A stretch of DNA of 64,000 nt, taken from NCBI GenBank assembly GCA_050187175.1, contig JBFWXS010000007.1, positions 1-64,000 on the forward strand, read 5' to 3'. A program made the position numbers and the translations under genes. The stretch is from Zeimonas sp050187175. GTDB taxonomy: Bacteria > Pseudomonadota > Gammaproteobacteria > Burkholderiales > Burkholderiaceae_E. Below the pieces are notes generated by a model. The model was given only the letters and a program-made list of their open reading frames with translations, did not search any database and was not told where the DNA came from. Of this stretch, positions 1 through 10,091 are shown piece after piece (positions within the stretch are counted from its first letter, which is position 1; every line of letters starts with the position of its first letter).

Positions 1-1414
<1,414 letters not shown>

Positions 1415-1623
1415 GATCTTTTGGTTGGTTCGTTTCCGAACCTGCTCAAAACGGAATTGACATTCATTGATTTGACTCAATGGATGTTTACCGTGTGAGC
1501 GTTTAATTTTCTGAGAATCCACCGGAATTAACCGGCAGAAACCCGCTTCGATCGATCAGGACGAACCTTTATCGATGTCGGCTTGGCGCTTTCGCCTAAA
1601 CGCCCACACTTATCGGCTGTTAG

Positions 1624-1636
1624 TTTTTAAAGATCA
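1624..1636 (-). promoter_or_regulatory. boxA antitermination site of rrn leader
   Basis: The complement reads TGATCTTTAAAAA, close to the rRNA boxA consensus TGCTCTTTAA. It is followed 15 nt downstream by GTGTGGGCG (boxC-like, 1601-1609), the arrangement used for NusB/NusE-dependent antitermination in rRNA operons. Confidence 0.75.
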
Positions 1637-1717
1637 TTGACCGGCGATCTGGCTTGAATCGACTTGGCATTTGCCGCTGTCGTTCGCTGCGTTGTTCGCG
1701 ATCAGCAGAGAAACGAG

Positions 1718-1746
1718 AGTATGAAGAGTTTTTTTTGCTCTGTCAA
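1718..1746 (-). promoter_or_regulatory. rrn promoter candidate proximal to 16S
   Basis: On the reverse strand a perfect -35 TTGACA (complement of 1741-1746) is followed after 17 nt by CATACT (complement of 1718-1723, four of six -10 matches). An A-rich stretch lies just upstream of the -35. The promoter is enclosed by an 11-bp inverted repeat with arms at 1707-1717 and 1773-1783. Confidence 0.5.
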
Positions 1747-1914
1747 CTCGGTTTTGATCTTTTTTTCAAAACCTCGTTTCTCTTCAGTTCGCCGCCGAGC
1801 GGGAAGGCTTTTGCCCGAAGGCTTCACCCCAATCCCGGCCGACTTGCCGGACCGCCTTTGCGGCCCTGCTGGCGCCCTGTTTCTGCCGCTGCGTTTGCAT
1901 CAGCAGAGCCAGCG

Positions 1915-1943
1915 ACTATAGCAAGCTTTTTCGGACCTTGCAA
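1915..1943 (-). promoter_or_regulatory. rrn promoter candidate distal to 16S
   Basis: The reverse strand shows TTGCAA (1938-1943), a 17-nt spacer and TATAGT (1915-1920), each five of six matches to the sigma-70 elements. Transcription would start near 1908, giving a leader of about 490 nt before 16S. It lies directly downstream of the paaF-like gene, which reads the same way. Confidence 0.65.
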
Positions 1944-2026
1944 ATGGGCCGGCGAAACCGCCGCCAGCGGCCGTCGAACCCAGCCCCGCTCCCAGGGGGC
2001 GGGCCAGCGCATGCCGGCCCCGGCAC

Positions 2027-2803
2027 TCAGCCGTGCTTGAACTGCGGCGCCCGCTTCTCCAGGAACGCCTTCATCCCTTCCTTCTGGTCGTCGGTGGCGA
2101 ACAGAGAATGGAAGACGCGGCGCTCGAACAGCAGCCCCTCTGACAGCGACGACTCGTAGGCGCGGTTCATCGCCTCCTTGGCCATGATCACCGACGGCAG
2201 CGAGAAGCCGGCGATGATGGTCGCAGCGTCCAGCGCCTCCTTCAGCAAGTCGCCCGCCGGCACGACACGCGACACCAGCCCCGCCCGTTCCGCCTCGGCC
2301 GCATCCATCATGCGCGCCGTCAGGCACAGATCCATGGCCTTGGCCTTGGACACGGCGCGCGGCAGCCGCTGCGTGCCGCCGGCACCGGGAATGACGCCCA
2401 GCTTGATCTCCGGCTGGCCGAACTTGGCGGTGTCGGCGGCGATGATGATGTCGCACATCATGGCCAGCTCGCAGCCGCCGCCAAGCGCGAAGCCGGCCAC
2501 GGCCGCGATGACCGGCTTGCGGACGCGCCGCAGCGCCTCCCAGTTGCGCGTGATGAAATCGCTGCGATGAACGTCCATGTAGCTCCACTGCGACATGGCC
2601 GAGATGTCGGCGCCGGCGGCGAACGCCTTCTCGCTGCCGGTGATCACGATCGCACCCACGTCGGCGTCGGCATCGAAGGCGAGCAGCGCTTCGCCCAGCT
2701 CGTCCATCAACAGGTCGTTCAGCGCGTTCAGCTGCTTGGGGCGATTCAGCGTAATCAGGGCGACGCGGCCGTGCCGCTCGGTCAGGATCAGTTCGTAGCT
2801 CAT
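2027..2803 (-). CDS. paaF: enoyl-CoA hydratase, PaaF-like
   Basis: Crotonase-family hydratase of 258 residues, the usual length for PaaF, which hydrates 2,3-dehydroadipyl-CoA in phenylacetate breakdown. Family signatures are the LNRPKQLNALN start, the oxyanion-hole segment AAGADISAM, the GGGCELAMMCD segment and QPEIKLGVIPGAGG; both catalytic glutamates of true hydratases are present. The ATG at 2803 was chosen because GGAG stands 7-10 nt before it and the crotonase fold begins at once; the longer upstream frame has no homology. It is divergent from paaG, 154 bp away. A general short-chain enoyl-CoA hydratase is the alternative; the paa setting favours PaaF. Confidence 0.82.
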   Translation of the reverse strand: MSYELILTERHGRVALITLNRPKQLNALNDLLMDELGEALLAFDADADVGAIVITGSEKAFAAGADISAMSQWSYMDVHRSDFITRNWEALRRVRKPVIAAVAGFALGGGCELAMMCDIIIAADTAKFGQPEIKLGVIPGAGGTQRLPRAVSKAKAMDLCLTARMMDAAEAERAGLVSRVVPAGDLLKEALDAATIIAGFSLPSVIMAKEAMNRAYESSLSEGLLFERRVFHSLFATDDQKEGMKAFLEKRAPQFKHG

Positions 2804-2828
2804 GGAGGTCTCCTGCAGGGACGGGTAG

Positions 2829-2842
2829 GAATCGGTCGATTC
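2829..2842. promoter_or_regulatory. dyad in paaF-paaG divergent intergenic region
   Basis: Perfect inverted repeat GAATCG-GT-CGATTC between the two divergent paa genes, followed by a second perfect 7-bp stem CATGCCC/GGGCATG at 2847-2862. The position suits a shared operator, but no regulator gene is adjacent and the assignment is inference. Confidence 0.3.
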
Positions 2843-2957
2843 TGCCATGCCCCCGGGCATGCGGGCCGACCCCGATCGCCCGGCAGCGCCCGCCCGGGTA
2901 ACATCGCACCGATCAGAGCGCCGCGCCCGAGCGGCCCCGCATACGAGGAAGACCGCG

Positions 2958-3746
2958 ATGAGCGAACCCAGTGTCCTGATGAGCGTAGCGGGCGGTGTCG
3001 CCCGGATCACGCTGAACCGGCCCGAGAAGCTGAACAGCTTCACCCGCGAGATGCATGCCGCGCTGCGCGACGCCTTGCGCCGCGTCGAGGACGATCCGGC
3101 CATCCGCGCCGTCGTGCTCACCGGCGCCGGCCGCGGCTTCTGCGCGGGGCAGGATCTGGCCGATCTGTCGTTCGAGCCCGGCAACGAGACCGATCTGGGT
3201 CGCTTGATCGACGAGAACTTCAATCCGCTCGTGCGGCGGCTGCGCGCTCTGCCCAAGCCGGTGATCGGCCGCGTGGCCGGCATCGCGGCCGGGGCCGGCG
3301 CGAACGTCGCGCTGGCCTGCGACCTGGTCATCGCGGCGCGTTCCGCGTCGTTCCTGCAGGCCTTCGTCAATATCGGACTGGCGCCGGACTCCGGCGGCAC
3401 CTGGCTGCTGCCGCATAAGGTCGGGACGGCGCGGGCGCTCGGCCTGGCGATGCTGGGAGAAAAGCTGCCGGCGGCCCAGGCCGAGCAGTGGGGCCTGATC
3501 TGGAAATGCGTCGACGACGAGCGCCTGGATGCGGAAGTCGATGCCCTCGCCGCGCGGCTGGCCGCCATGCCGACGCGCGCGCTGGCGGCGATCAAGCGCG
3601 CCGTCGGCGCCGCCGCGACGCAGACTTTGTCGGCGCAGCTCGATCTCGAGCGCGACCTGCAGGCCGAGCTCAGCCACTCGCACGACTACCAGGAAGGCGT
3701 CTCCGCATTCGTGCAGAAGCGCGCGGCACGCTTCGAGGGCCGCTGA
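2958..3746 (+). CDS. paaG: 1,2-epoxyphenylacetyl-CoA isomerase
   Basis: Crotonase-family isomerase of 262 residues, the standard PaaG length. PaaG converts ring 1,2-epoxyphenylacetyl-CoA to the oxepin form in aerobic phenylacetate degradation. The motif GFCAGQDLADL carries the Asp-containing loop seen in PaaG. The hydratase glutamates are replaced: IAAGAGANVALACD has Asn, and LAPDSGGTWLLP has Asp. This pattern separates isomerases from PaaF-like hydratases. AGGAAG precedes the ATG at 2958. Its stop overlaps the start of the thioesterase gene (TGATG), so paaG-paaI-paaK form one operon. Confidence 0.88.
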   Translation: MSEPSVLMSVAGGVARITLNRPEKLNSFTREMHAALRDALRRVEDDPAIRAVVLTGAGRGFCAGQDLADLSFEPGNETDLGRLIDENFNPLVRRLRALPKPVIGRVAGIAAGAGANVALACDLVIAARSASFLQAFVNIGLAPDSGGTWLLPHKVGTARALGLAMLGEKLPAAQAEQWGLIWKCVDDERLDAEVDALAARLAAMPTRALAAIKRAVGAAATQTLSAQLDLERDLQAELSHSHDYQEGVSAFVQKRAARFEGR

Positions 3747-4264
3747 TGCCGCGGCCTCGCTCCGATGCGGACGGCGCGGCTGCGCACGAACCCACGCCTG
3801 CGCACGAGCCTAAGCCTGCGCCTGCGCCCCCGCTCGACGCCCGCCAGCGCGCCGAGGCCGTCGGCCGCGCGATGCTCGACGACGATCGCGCCACGCGCCA
3901 CCTCGGCATCGAGCTGCTCGAGATCGGGCCCGGCCAGGCGCGCATGCGGATGCGGGTGCGCCGCGAGTTCACCAATGGCCATGGCATCTGTCACGGCGGC
4001 TACATCTTCCTGCTGGCCGACTCGACGTTCGCGTTCGCCTGCAACAGCCACAACCAGCGGGCCGTGGCAGCGGGCTGCAGCATCGAGTTCATCGCGCCGG
4101 CCCAGGAAGGCGACGTGCTCACCGCCGAAGGCGTGCAGCTGCACCAGGGGAAGCGCTCGGGTCTGTACGACATGCGCGTCACCAACCAGGACGGCAAGCT
4201 GATCGCGCTGTTTCGCGGCAAGTCCGCATCGATCCCGGGACGCTTCTTCGAGGAGGCATCATGA
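3746..4264 (+). CDS. paaI: hydroxyphenylacetyl-CoA thioesterase
   Basis: Hotdog-fold thioesterase of 172 residues that releases CoA from dead-end phenylacetyl-CoA derivatives. The core FTNGHGICHGGYIFLLADS, about residues 75-93, is the PaaI active-site helix segment with its catalytic Asp, followed by the conserved GKSASIPG end. The first 28 residues are a low-complexity Ala-Pro-His-Glu tail from an imperfect GC-rich repeat, longer than usual, so a start nearer MLDDDRATRH is possible. The chosen ATG overlaps the paaG stop, and the 3' end overlaps paaK by ATGA, indicating translational coupling. Confidence 0.85.
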   Translation: MPRPRSDADGAAAHEPTPAHEPKPAPAPPLDARQRAEAVGRAMLDDDRATRHLGIELLEIGPGQARMRMRVRREFTNGHGICHGGYIFLLADSTFAFACNSHNQRAVAAGCSIEFIAPAQEGDVLTAEGVQLHQGKRSGLYDMRVTNQDGKLIALFRGKSASIPGRFFEEAS

Positions 4265-5595
4265 AGACCTCGGCCGCCGGCTCGCCGGCACGATCCGCCG
4301 GCGGACTCGCGCTCGAGCCGATCGAGACCGCGAGCCTGGACGAGCTGCGCGCGCTGCAGCTGCAGCGGCTGCGTGCGACGCTGCAGCATGCGTACGACAA
4401 GGTCGCGCACTACCGTGGCAAGTTCGACGCAGCCGGCGTCCATCCCAGCGATCTGCGCACGCTCGAGGATCTGGCGCGCTTCCCGCTCACGACGAAGGCC
4501 GATCTGCGCGACACCTACCCGTTCGGCATGTTCGCGGTGCCGCGCGAACGCATTACGCGGCTGCATGCGTCCAGCGGCACCACGGGCAAGCCGACCGTGG
4601 TCGGCTACACCGCTCGCGACATCGAGACCTGGTCCGATCTCGTCGCTCGTTCAATCCGCGCCGGCGGCGCCCGCGAGGGCGACCTGGTGCACGTCAGCTA
4701 CGGCTACGGGCTGTTCACCGGAGGCCTCGGCGCGCATTACGGCGCCGAACGGCTCGGCCTCACGGTGGTGCCGTTCGGCGGCGGCCAGACGGAACGGCAG
4801 GTGCAGCTGATCCAGGACTTCGGTGCCACGATCATCATGGTCACGCCGAGCTACATGCTCGCCATCGCCGACGAGTTCGAGCGCCAGGGGCTCGATCCGC
4901 GCGCCAGCAGCCTGCGTATCGGCATCTTCGGCGCCGAGCCGTGGACCAATCAGATGCGCGACGAGCTGGAGCAGCGGCTGGCGATCGACGCGGTCGACAT
5001 CTACGGGCTGTCGGAGGTGATGGGCCCGGGCGTGGCCAATGAATGCATCGAGACCAAGGACGGGCCGACGATCTGGGAAGACCATTTCTATCCGGAAGTG
5101 ATCGATCCCGCCACCGGGCAGGTGCTGCCGGACGGCGAGTTCGGCGAACTCGTCTTCACGTCCTTGACCAAGGAGGCGCTGCCCATCATCCGCTACCGGA
5201 CGCGCGATCTGACGCGCCTGCTGCCGGGCACGGCCCGTACGATGCGGCGCATGCAGAAGATCACCGGCCGCTCCGACGACATGATGATCGTGCGCGGCGT
5301 CAACGTGTTCCCGTCGCAGATCGAGGAGCTGATCCTCAAGCAGCCCAGCCTGACGCCGCACTACGTCTGCGAGCTGTACAAGGACGGCCCACTGGATGCC
5401 CTGACCGTCCGAGTCGAGCTGCGGCCGGCCGAGCCGCTCGACGGCCCCGCGGCACGCGCTGCCGCGGCCGCGCTGACGCATGCGATCAAGGTTCATGCCG
5501 GCGTGACGGCGGAGGTGCGGCTCGAAAGCTCGGGGGCCATCGAGCGCTCGATCGGCAAGGCCAAGCGCGTGCTCGACAAGCGGCCGCGGCGCTAG
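4261..5595 (+). CDS. paaK: phenylacetate-CoA ligase
   Basis: Adenylate-forming ligase of 444 residues that activates phenylacetate with ATP and CoA, the first step of the Paa pathway. The P-loop signature HASSGTTGKPTVVGYTARD lies near residues 100-118. YGLSEVMGPGV (about 247-257) and the hinge RSDDMMIVRGVNVFPSQIE (about 338-356) are typical of PaaK rather than of other acyl-CoA synthetases. The gene overlaps paaI by 4 nt. The ring epoxidase (paaABCDE), paaZ, paaH and paaJ are not in this window, so the pathway here is only partial. The first 15 residues are variable and the start is fixed by coupling to paaI. Confidence 0.92.
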   Translation: MKTSAAGSPARSAGGLALEPIETASLDELRALQLQRLRATLQHAYDKVAHYRGKFDAAGVHPSDLRTLEDLARFPLTTKADLRDTYPFGMFAVPRERITRLHASSGTTGKPTVVGYTARDIETWSDLVARSIRAGGAREGDLVHVSYGYGLFTGGLGAHYGAERLGLTVVPFGGGQTERQVQLIQDFGATIIMVTPSYMLAIADEFERQGLDPRASSLRIGIFGAEPWTNQMRDELEQRLAIDAVDIYGLSEVMGPGVANECIETKDGPTIWEDHFYPEVIDPATGQVLPDGEFGELVFTSLTKEALPIIRYRTRDLTRLLPGTARTMRRMQKITGRSDDMMIVRGVNVFPSQIEELILKQPSLTPHYVCELYKDGPLDALTVRVELRPAEPLDGPAARAAAAALTHAIKVHAGVTAEVRLESSGAIERSIGKAKRVLDKRPRR

Positions 5596-5669
5596 CGCCC
5601 GCGAGGCGCTGGAGACCCGGCCGCGGCGGCCATGAGAAACTTGTCCGCTGACGGCACTCTGGATCTCCA

Positions 5670-7655
5670 ATGGAACGAGCGACGACGCGACATACCGACA
5701 AGGTCGTGAAGACAGCCGGCGCCAAGGCCGGCGAATCACCGGGCAGCTCGGCCGCGTCGGCGGTCAAGGCGCGGGCGGAGGCGCAGGCGCAGGCGCCGAT
5801 CAGGTATCGCATCCGGCCGATCGATCCGCATGCCCATCTGTTCGAGGTCGAGCTGCGAGTGGCGCAGCCCGACCCCGAGGGCCAGCGGCTGGCGCTGCCG
5901 GCGTGGATTCCGGGCAGCTACATGATCCGCGAGTTCGCGCGGCACGTCGTATCGATCGCCGCGGCGGAAGAGGCCAGCGCCGCCGGCAGCGGCGAACGCG
6001 CGCTGCGCCTTCGCAAGCTCGACAAGCACAGCTGGCAGGTGCAGCGCTGCACGGGCCCGCTGAGCGTACGCTACCGCGTCTATGCGTGGGATCTGTCGGT
6101 GCGCGCCGCGCATCTGGACGCCACGCATGGATTCTTCAACGGTCCCAGCGTCTTCCTGCGCGTCGTCGGCCAGGAACAGCGCCCCTGCGACGTGCTGATC
6201 GAAGCTCCCGAGGGCCCGGCCTATGCGGACTGGCAGGTGGCCACGACCTTGCCGGAAGCGGGGGCGCCGCGCCACGGCTTCGGCCGCTATCGCGCCGCGG
6301 ACTACGATGAGCTGATCGATCATCCGGTCGAGATGGGCCGCTTCACGCTGGCCTCGTTCGAGGCCGGCGGGGCCTTGCACGAGATCGCCATCACCGGGCG
6401 GCACGACACCGACGCCGGACGCCTGTGCCGCGATCTCGCACCGGTGTGCCGAGAGCAGATCCGGCTGTTCGAGCCGCGCTCGCAGCGCGCGCCGATGCGC
6501 CGCTACCTGTTCCAGGTGATGGCGGTGGGCGAGGGCTACGGCGGGCTCGAGCACCGGGCCAGCACCGCGCTGATCTGCGGACGCAACGACCTGCCGCATC
6601 GCGGCATGCGTGAAGCGTCCGACGGCTATCGCACCTTCCTCGGGCTGGCCAGCCACGAGTATTTCCATACCTGGAACGTGAAGCGGATCAAGCCGCAGGC
6701 CTTCGCCGACTACGATCTGCAGCAGGAGAACTACACCGAACTGCTGTGGGTGTTCGAGGGCTTTACCTCGTACTACGACGACCTGATGCTGGTCCGCGCC
6801 GGCGTCATCACACGCGACGATTATCTGAAGACGCTGGCCTCGACCATCTCCGGCGTGCAGCGCGGGCCGGGGCGCACGCTGCAGAGCGTGGCCGAATCCA
6901 GCTTCGATGCCTGGATCAAGTACTACCGGCAGGATGAGAACTCGCCGAACGCGATCGTCAGCTACTACACCAAGGGCGCGCTGGTCGCGCTGTGCCTCGA
7001 TCTGACGCTGCGCGGCCGCAGCGGCGGCGCGGTGTCGCTGGACGACGTGATGCGGCTGATGTGGCAGCGCTACGGACGCGACTTCTTCACGACGCGGCGC
7101 GGGCTGGCCGAAGACGAGTTTCCCCGGCTGCTGCAGGAGGCCACCGGCATCGCGCTCGACGCGCAGATCCGGCGCTGGGCCTATGGCAGCGGCGAGCTGC
7201 CGCTGTCGGCGCTGCTGGCCGGCGTCGGCGTGACGCTGACGCTGAAGGCGGCCGAAGCCGACACGAGCTCCTTGGGCGTGCGGCTGCAGACGCGGGACCA
7301 GCAGCTGACCATCGCCACGGCCTACCAGGGCCAGGCCGCGCAGCGCGCCGGACTGTCGGCGGGCGACGTGCTGATCGCGGTCGACGGCCTGCGCGTCGAC
7401 GAACGCACGCTGAAGGCGCTGCTGGCGCGCCGCCGCGCGGGCGACCGGCTGCGCGTTCACGCGTTCCGGCGCGACGAACTGATCGAATGCGAGGTGACGC
7501 TCGACCCGCCGCCGGCGAGCGAAGCGACGCTGAAGATCGACGCGGGCGCCGACGCGCGCCGACGGCGCCTGGTCGACGGCTGGCTGGGGCCGGTGGCGGA
7601 ACGCAAGCAGGCCGCGGAACGCAAGCCGGCAGCGCGCGGCAAGCGCCGAGGCTGA
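5670..7655 (+). CDS. M61-family metallopeptidase with C-terminal PDZ domain
   Basis: Protein of 661 residues matching the M61 (glycyl aminopeptidase-like) family. The zinc site HEYFH is at residues 329-333, followed by WNVKR, and WVFEGFTSYYDD supplies the downstream glutamate ligand. The N-terminal third is the beta-rich domain of the family, with the PAWIPGSYMIREFARHV segment. A PDZ domain lies near residues 510-600, with the GQAAQRAGLSAGDVLIAVDG pattern. No signal peptide is visible; the first 40 residues are polar and Ala-rich, so the true start may be a little downstream. It stands alone 74 bp after paaK and converges with trpC. The substrate is unknown. Confidence 0.85.
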   Translation: MERATTRHTDKVVKTAGAKAGESPGSSAASAVKARAEAQAQAPIRYRIRPIDPHAHLFEVELRVAQPDPEGQRLALPAWIPGSYMIREFARHVVSIAAAEEASAAGSGERALRLRKLDKHSWQVQRCTGPLSVRYRVYAWDLSVRAAHLDATHGFFNGPSVFLRVVGQEQRPCDVLIEAPEGPAYADWQVATTLPEAGAPRHGFGRYRAADYDELIDHPVEMGRFTLASFEAGGALHEIAITGRHDTDAGRLCRDLAPVCREQIRLFEPRSQRAPMRRYLFQVMAVGEGYGGLEHRASTALICGRNDLPHRGMREASDGYRTFLGLASHEYFHTWNVKRIKPQAFADYDLQQENYTELLWVFEGFTSYYDDLMLVRAGVITRDDYLKTLASTISGVQRGPGRTLQSVAESSFDAWIKYYRQDENSPNAIVSYYTKGALVALCLDLTLRGRSGGAVSLDDVMRLMWQRYGRDFFTTRRGLAEDEFPRLLQEATGIALDAQIRRWAYGSGELPLSALLAGVGVTLTLKAAEADTSSLGVRLQTRDQQLTIATAYQGQAAQRAGLSAGDVLIAVDGLRVDERTLKALLARRRAGDRLRVHAFRRDELIECEVTLDPPPASEATLKIDAGADARRRRLVDGWLGPVAERKQAAERKPAARGKRRG

Positions 7656-7677
7656 GCGCCGCCCGGGCGCGTATCCG

Positions 7678-8478
7678 TCAGCCGAACAGCCGCTGCAGCG
7701 CCTCGCCCGGCTCCGGCGCGCGCATGAACGCCTCGCCGACCAGGAAGGCATTCACGCCGGCCTGCCGCATCAGCGCCACGTCGGCGGGCTGCAGAATGCC
7801 GCTCTCGGTGACGACCAGCCGTCCGGCGGGCATCTGCGGCAGCAGCCCGAGCGTCGTCTGCAGCGACACTTCGAAGCTGCGCAGATCGCGATTGTTGACG
7901 CCGACCAAGGGCGTGTTCAGACGCAGCGCGCGCTCGAGCTCGTGCGCGTCGTGAACCTCGACCAGCACGTCCATCGACAGCGCCTGCGCGATCTGCTCGA
8001 ACTCCGCCATCTGCGCGTCGCTGAGCGCCGCGGCGATCAGCAGGATGCAGTCGGCGCCGTGCACGCGCGCTTCGTAGATCTGATACGGATCGACGATGAA
8101 GTCCTTGCGCAGCACCGGCAGCGGACACGCGGCGCGCGCCGCGCGCAGATAATCGAGCGAGCCCTGGAAGAAGCGCTGATCGGTCAGCACCGACAGGCAG
8201 GCCGCCCCCGCTGCCGCGTAGCTGGCGGCGATCGCCGGCGGATCGAAGGGGTCGCGCAGCACGCCCTTGCTCGGGCTGGCCTTTTTGATCTCCGCGATCA
8301 CCGCCGGCCGGCCGGCGGCGATGCGGTCGCGCAGCGCGCGCTCGAAGCCGCGCGTGTCCTGGCCCGCGCAGGCGTCCTCCGCCTCGGCGCGCATGAAGCG
8401 CAGGCTGTTGACGCGCGACGCGGCAGCCACTTCTTCGTGCTTGACGTCGATGATGCGGGCGAGAATGTCGGCAACCAT
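7678..8478 (-). CDS. trpC: indole-3-glycerol phosphate synthase
   Basis: TIM-barrel enzyme of 266 residues that cyclises carboxyphenylaminodeoxyribulose phosphate to indole-3-glycerol phosphate. Diagnostic segments are VIAEIKKASPSKG (catalytic Lys and the phosphate-binding start), LSVLTDQRFFQGS, VLRKDFIVDPYQIYEARVHGAD, VGVNNRDL and the C-terminal ESGI and FLVGEAFMR loops. It is monofunctional; no fused phosphoribosylanthranilate isomerase domain is present. It is the last gene of trpG-trpD-trpC, starting 9 nt after trpD, and converges with the M61 peptidase gene. Confidence 0.96.
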   Translation of the reverse strand: MVADILARIIDVKHEEVAAASRVNSLRFMRAEAEDACAGQDTRGFERALRDRIAAGRPAVIAEIKKASPSKGVLRDPFDPPAIAASYAAAGAACLSVLTDQRFFQGSLDYLRAARAACPLPVLRKDFIVDPYQIYEARVHGADCILLIAAALSDAQMAEFEQIAQALSMDVLVEVHDAHELERALRLNTPLVGVNNRDLRSFEVSLQTTLGLLPQMPAGRLVVTESGILQPADVALMRQAGVNAFLVGEAFMRAPEPGEALQRLFG

Positions 8479-8487
8479 GGGCAGTCC

Positions 8488-9519
8488 TCAGGCGCCGAGA
8501 CGGCGCGTGCAGGCGATGAACGCGTCGAGCTTGGCGCGCGCCGCACCCGATGCAATGGTACGCCGCGCCAGCTCGATGCCGTCGCCGATCGAACCCGCCA
8601 CGTCGGCGGCGTACAGGGCGGCGCCGGCGTTCAGCGTGACGATCTCGCGCGGCGTGCCGGGCTGATCGGACAGCGCCTCCAGCACCATCTCCTTCGATTC
8701 CACCGCGTCGGCGACTCGCAGTCCGCGGTTGCTGACCATCGACAGGCCGAAGTCCTCGGGATGGATCTCGTACTCGCTGACCTTGCCGTCGCGCAGCTCG
8801 CCGACCAGCGTGGCCGCGCCGAGCGAGACCTCGTCCATGCCGTCCTTGCCCCAGACCACCAGCGCATGCCGGGCGCCCAGGCGCTCCATCACGCGCACCT
8901 GGATGCCGACCAGATCCGGATGGAACACGCCCATCAGGATGTTCGGCGCGCCGGCCGGGTTGGTCAGCGGTCCCAGGATATTGAAGATGGTGCGTACACC
9001 GAGCTCGCGGCGGATCGGCGCCACGTTCTTCATCGCCGGATGATGGTTCGGCGCGAACATGAAGCCGACGCCGGTCTCGCGCACGCATTGCGCGACCTGA
9101 TCGGGCGTCAGCATGATATTGGCCCCTAGCGCCTCCAGCACGTCGGCGCTGCCCGACTTCGACGATACGCCGCGATTGCCGTGCTTGGCCACGGTGGCGC
9201 CGGCCGCGGCGGCGACGAAGGCCGATGCGGTCGAGATGTTGAACGTATGCGACGAATCGCCGCCGGTGCCGACGACGTCGATGAAGTGCGGGCCGCCGTC
9301 GACCTCGACCTTGTGCGCGAACTCGCGCATCACCTGGGCGGCGGCGGTGATCTCGCCTATCGTCTCCTTCTTCACCCGCATGCCCATCAGGATCGCGGCG
9401 GTCATGGTCGGCGACATCTCGCCGCTCATGATCTCGCGCATGATCTTCAGCATCTCGTCGTGGAAGATCTCTCGGTGATCGATGCAGCGGGTCAGCGCTT
9501 CTTGCGCGGTGATCGGCAT
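8488..9519 (-). CDS. trpD: anthranilate phosphoribosyltransferase
   Basis: Enzyme of 343 residues that joins anthranilate to phosphoribosyl pyrophosphate. The glycine-rich PRPP motif DVVGTGGDSSHTFNIST, the KHGNRGVSSKSGSADVLEALG segment and MFAPNHHPAMKNV are all intact. The start at 9519 (MPITAQ) was preferred over an in-frame upstream codon because it falls one base after the trpG stop (TGACATG). No TrpG domain is fused. A Shine-Dalgarno sequence is weak, consistent with coupling to trpG. Confidence 0.96.
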   Translation of the reverse strand: MPITAQEALTRCIDHREIFHDEMLKIMREIMSGEMSPTMTAAILMGMRVKKETIGEITAAAQVMREFAHKVEVDGGPHFIDVVGTGGDSSHTFNISTASAFVAAAAGATVAKHGNRGVSSKSGSADVLEALGANIMLTPDQVAQCVRETGVGFMFAPNHHPAMKNVAPIRRELGVRTIFNILGPLTNPAGAPNILMGVFHPDLVGIQVRVMERLGARHALVVWGKDGMDEVSLGAATLVGELRDGKVSEYEIHPEDFGLSMVSNRGLRVADAVESKEMVLEALSDQPGTPREIVTLNAGAALYAADVAGSIGDGIELARRTIASGAARAKLDAFIACTRRLGA

Positions 9520-9520
9520 G

Positions 9521-10090
9521 TCAGGTCTCCAGGAAATTGCGCAGCAGCGCGTGGCCATGTTCGGTGAGGATGGACTCGGGGTGGAACTGCACGCCTTCGA
9601 TCGGATAGTCGCGATGGCGGACGCCCATGATTTCGCCGTCGTCGGTCCAGGCGGTCACTTCCAGGCAATCGGGCAGCGTCTCGCGCTCGATCGCCAGCGA
9701 GTGGTAGCGGATCACGGTGTACGGGCTGGGCAGCTGCCTGAACACGCCGGCGCCGGTGTGGATGACCGGCGACGTCTTGCCGTGCATCACCTGCCGCGCG
9801 CGCACGACGCGGCCGCCAAAGGCGGCGCCTATCGACTGGTGGCCGAGGCAGACGCCGAGGATGGGAACCTTGCCGGCGAACCTCCCCAGCAGCGGCACCG
9901 ACACGCCGGCCTCGTTCGGCGTGCACGGCCCGGGCGAAATGACGATACGCGACGGCGCCAGCGCCTCGATCTCGTCCAGTGTCATCGCGTCGTTGCGCAC
10001 GGTAAGGACGTCTTCGCCGAGTTCGCCGAAATACTGGACGAGGTTGTAGGTGAAGCTGTCGTAGTTATCGACCATCAGCAGCCTTGACAT
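9521..10090 (-). CDS. trpG: anthranilate synthase glutamine amidotransferase component
   Basis: Class I glutamine amidotransferase of 189 residues that supplies ammonia to TrpE. The catalytic triad is visible: Cys81 in ILGVCLGHQS, and His170 and Glu172 in the GVQFHPES segment. MLMVDNYDSF-type N-terminal residues fix the start at 10090; AAGGGG lies 5-10 nt upstream. A TrpG used also for p-aminobenzoate synthesis (PabA) cannot be excluded by sequence. In related genomes it normally follows trpE directly; here trpE lies 38 kb to the right, and this gene has its own leader. Confidence 0.95.
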   Translation of the reverse strand: MSRLLMVDNYDSFTYNLVQYFGELGEDVLTVRNDAMTLDEIEALAPSRIVISPGPCTPNEAGVSVPLLGRFAGKVPILGVCLGHQSIGAAFGGRVVRARQVMHGKTSPVIHTGAGVFRQLPSPYTVIRYHSLAIERETLPDCLEVTAWTDDGEIMGVRHRDYPIEGVQFHPESILTEHGHALLRNFLET

Positions 10091-10091
10091 T

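Larger units (their letters stand above)
1415..1908 (-). promoter_or_regulatory. rRNA operon leader region
   Basis: This gene-free stretch is the transcribed leader of the rRNA operon on the reverse strand. It holds the antitermination elements (boxA 1624-1636, boxC-like GTGTGGGCG complement at 1601-1609) and an internal promoter candidate, listed separately. The composition is more AT-rich than that of neighbouring genes, with homopolymer runs near 1731-1738 and 1758-1766. No protein-coding frame looks real. Confidence 0.8.

Noticed and set aside
2847..2862. Hairpin CATGCCC/GGGCATG as a terminator
   Set aside because: It lies at the 5' side of both divergent paa genes and is followed by no T-run on either strand.
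5736..7751. A 671-codon frame on the minus strand
   Set aside because: It lies antisense to the M61 peptidase, whose motifs are clear; it has no recognisable protein features.
8488..9519. Fusion of trpD with trpG
   Set aside because: The genes are separated by a TGA stop and one base and encode distinct complete domains.
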